Assembly (NCBI GenBank): GCA_947175775.1
Contig: CAMWNY010000020.1
Location: 1-15,198 of the forward strand
Direction: 5' to 3'
Source: an uncultured Lachnospiraceae bacterium
Lineage (GTDB): Bacteria > Bacillota > Clostridia > Lachnospirales > Lachnospiraceae
Length of the DNA stretch: 15,198 nt
Below are positions 13,627 to 15,198 of this stretch, piece by piece. A program made the position numbers and the translations under genes. Under the pieces are notes generated by a model that saw only the letters and a program-made list of their open reading frames with translations, had not been told where the DNA came from and made no database searches. The number at the start of each line of letters is the position of its first letter. Within the stretch, counting starts at the first letter, position 1.

Positions 13627-13712
13627 TGTAGTGTATTGACACGTTCCTATTCGGCGAAGCTTACCAAATAAAGTGTGCCGGGATAGCAGCCCAAACAGTT
13701 GGAAGACGGAGT

Positions 13713-13757
13713 ATGATGCGTTTTCTACAAAAGCATACGGGGAGAAAATCGGATTGA
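13713..13757 (+). other. Possible 14-codon ORF overlapping the next lipoprotein start
   Basis: ATG ATG at 13713/13716, with GGAG at 13708-13711, opens a short frame (MMRFLQKHTGRKSD) ending at TGA 13755-13757. This stop overlaps the TTG start of the following lipoprotein by two bases. The rest of 13627-13753 holds no gene. A TTGACA at 13636-13641 has no good -10 at the right distance. Confidence 0.2.
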
Positions 13758-15141
13758 AAAAGAGAATACTTGTGATTTTATTATGTCTGTCTGCTGTTTT
13801 TCAATGTGTATCCTGCCAAAAAGCGGAGCAAATCGGTGAAACGCAGGAAGCAGCACAAACTGTTTTGACAAGGGAAGTCAAGCAGTCTGAAAACGCAGAA
13901 AGCGCAGAAGAAACAACAGAGGCGGAACCGAAAGAGCCTTTACCGCATATTTTGCGACCGCAAACACAGGACAAACAAAATACGACAAAAAACGATGAAT
14001 ACACGCCCGAAGGACAAATGAAGGCAAACGAGGAGACTTTTCGTGAAAAGGCAGAAGCGCAAAAAATCGACGCGCAAGTGATAAACATATGTTTGCAGAC
14101 ATTGACGAATGACAACCTGTTCCAAGACGGCAAACTGGCGCTCACGGGACTTCGAATCGGCGATATTGACGGCAACGGCCAGACGGATATGTTAATCCGT
14201 GTAGTGGACGCGCAGGAAAAGCCGCATTATGGCTCGGGCGGTCTTTGGTTTTACATGAACGACGATGCGCCTTACTGCTTCCGTGAGGAGCAGTGCCCTT
14301 ATTTGGGAGACTTTGATTTGTTTTGGGAGGATATTGACAATGATGAGAATGTAGAAATCGTCTTTTTGTCGCAGGGAAGCGGTGTCGGTGCGACGGGGGA
14401 TATTTACAAAGCGGTTTTTAAGTACAAAAACCATGCCATCGAGCAGATGCGGCTGCCGTCCGATTTAGAGACTGACACGGGGCTTACTGTCGAAGTCATA
14501 CAGGAGGCGGAGCAGAACAGCTATACGGCGTACTGCCCGTATTTTGACGAGCGGATTTCGTTTCATGCGCAAAATATGGAGGGGCGGGATTTACCCGGGG
14601 AGGCGAAGAGCGTAGGGGGAAACGTGCGCGGATTTTGCGACTTGCGCGTGGCGGAGTATCATGGCAAAAAGGCGCTGCAGGCGTCGGAATACCTGATGGG
14701 GGAGGGTGCAGTCCCGCATTATGTCGCGACAGCGCAGTTTCTGATAACATGGCAGGCGGACGGGACACCGAACGTGGCGGAATGGTGGATTAATGAGGAT
14801 CCCTTTATCTATGCAAATCTGTATGAGAGCAGAATTTGTTATGAGAGCGGGTATTACTATTATGCAAGTCAGTCGGACAATTATTTTCTGTACCGCGTGA
14901 AAGTGGACGGCAGCGAATCACAGTGCTTGGTAAGGGCGCATTGCACCAGCATTTGCGCGTTGGACGGTGATGTTTATTTTGTGAACCAAAGTGACGGAGG
15001 CAATGTTTATCGGTTAAAAGCAGGTGCGGCGGACGCAGAAAAGCTTTGTGAATATGGGCATGATTTGCAGGTCAGCGGTGAGTATGTGTACTTTTTTGCT
15101 CCGTATGACGCGCAATACGATACGTTCGGACTGGCAGGGAG
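13754..15141 (+). CDS. Lipoprotein with Asp-rich loops and DUF5050-like repeats, 3' end missing
   Basis: The open frame from TTG 13754 runs 462 codons to the adapter with no stop, so the gene is cut by the end of the fragment. The N-terminus is a lipoprotein signal (MKKRILVILLCLSAVF, then QCVSC with Cys21 the likely lipidated residue; Cys at the -3 position is unusual). Residues 22-105 are a charged Glu/Gln/Lys-rich linker. DIDGNGQTD (137-145) and DIDNDENVE (193-201) are calcium-loop-like motifs as in FG-GAP proteins. From about 355, blades such as YYYYASQSDNYFLYRVKVDG and GDVYFVNQSDGGNVYRLKAG resemble DUF5050 beta-propeller repeats. GGGGAG 9-10 bases upstream supports the TTG start. It lies 127 bases after a related lipoprotein gene, so the pair may form a surface-protein operon. 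Sequence beyond 15141 must not be translated as part of it. Confidence 0.78.
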
Positions 15142-15198
15142 CTGTCACTTATACACAGCTGAAGCTCCCGACGATACTCCTTGTGTAGATCTCGGTTG
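15142..15198 (+). other. Residual Nextera adapter with i5 index, not genomic
   Basis: From 15142 the sequence follows the reverse complement of the Tn5 mosaic end and the i5-side read-1 adapter (29 of 33 bases at 15142-15174; mismatches at 15147, 15158, 15163 and 15167). Next comes an 8-base block TACTCCTT (15175-15182), the reverse complement of Nextera i5 index AAGGAGTA. Then GTGTAGATCTCGG (15183-15195) and further bases match the P5 flow-cell end at 15 of 16. Order, spacing and index position are exactly those of a sequencing library molecule. Confidence 0.96.

Noticed and set aside
13801..14175. Minus-strand open frame of 124 codons opposite the second lipoprotein
   Set aside because: Its Ser/Cys/Phe-rich composition is the mirror of the Glu/Lys/Gln-rich linker on the plus strand, with no ribosome site or family motif.
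15142..15198. Continuation of the second lipoprotein through the last 57 bases
   Set aside because: The bases are adapter; the open frame there is accidental.

Overview
The window looks like a single fragment from a low-to-moderate GC Gram-positive anaerobe of the Clostridia, most likely Lachnospiraceae. This rests on the style of the TrmB and PBP5-type proteins, AGGAGG-type ribosome binding sites, TTG/GTG starts and AT-rich intergenic DNA. No rRNA or other taxonomic marker is present, so the placement is inference. Both ends carry what looks like untrimmed Tn5/Nextera library adapter (bases 1-23 and 15142-15198) with several substitutions. The biological sequence is therefore about 24-15141, and single-base oddities close to the ends should be distrusted.

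Left part (24-1349): the 5' end of a minus-strand D-Ala-D-Ala carboxypeptidase gene, interrupted by an in-frame stop that is probably a base error. It is transcribed divergently from trmB (tRNA m7G46 methyltransferase), which starts at TTG just behind a possible 12-codon leader ORF.

Centre (1429-11004): a tightly packed ten-gene operon for a multisubunit cation/proton antiporter-type membrane complex. The order is MrpE, MrpF, MrpG, an MbhD-type (DUF4040) protein, an MbhE-MrpB fusion, MrpC, then four consecutive large NuoL/M/N-like subunits. The first seven genes follow the order of the membrane arm of archaeal membrane-bound hydrogenase (MbhA-H), with the MrpA C-terminal pieces on separate genes. 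No hydrogenase, ferredoxin-like, NuoB/C/D/H/I-like or other redox subunit follows; three more antiporter-like subunits do. Each of the four large subunits keeps the membrane Glu and three Lys residues expected of a working ion channel. This is the most interesting system in the window: an apparently stand-alone Mrp/Mbh-type membrane arm with four antiporter modules, where Mrp has two and complex I or Hyf has three.

Right part (11070-15141): a MATE-family exporter, then a 289-base intergenic region with three consecutive RNA hairpins, two of them followed by T-tracts, and then two lipoprotein genes. Both lipoproteins have a low-complexity linker and Asp/Asn-rich calcium-loop-like motifs. The second has DUF5050-like repeats and runs off the right end into the adapter.

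Working together: the ten-subunit complex probably exchanges Na+ (or another monovalent cation) and H+ across the cytoplasmic membrane. The neighbouring MATE transporter could use the resulting gradient, but that link is only positional. The lipoproteins are surface proteins of unknown function.
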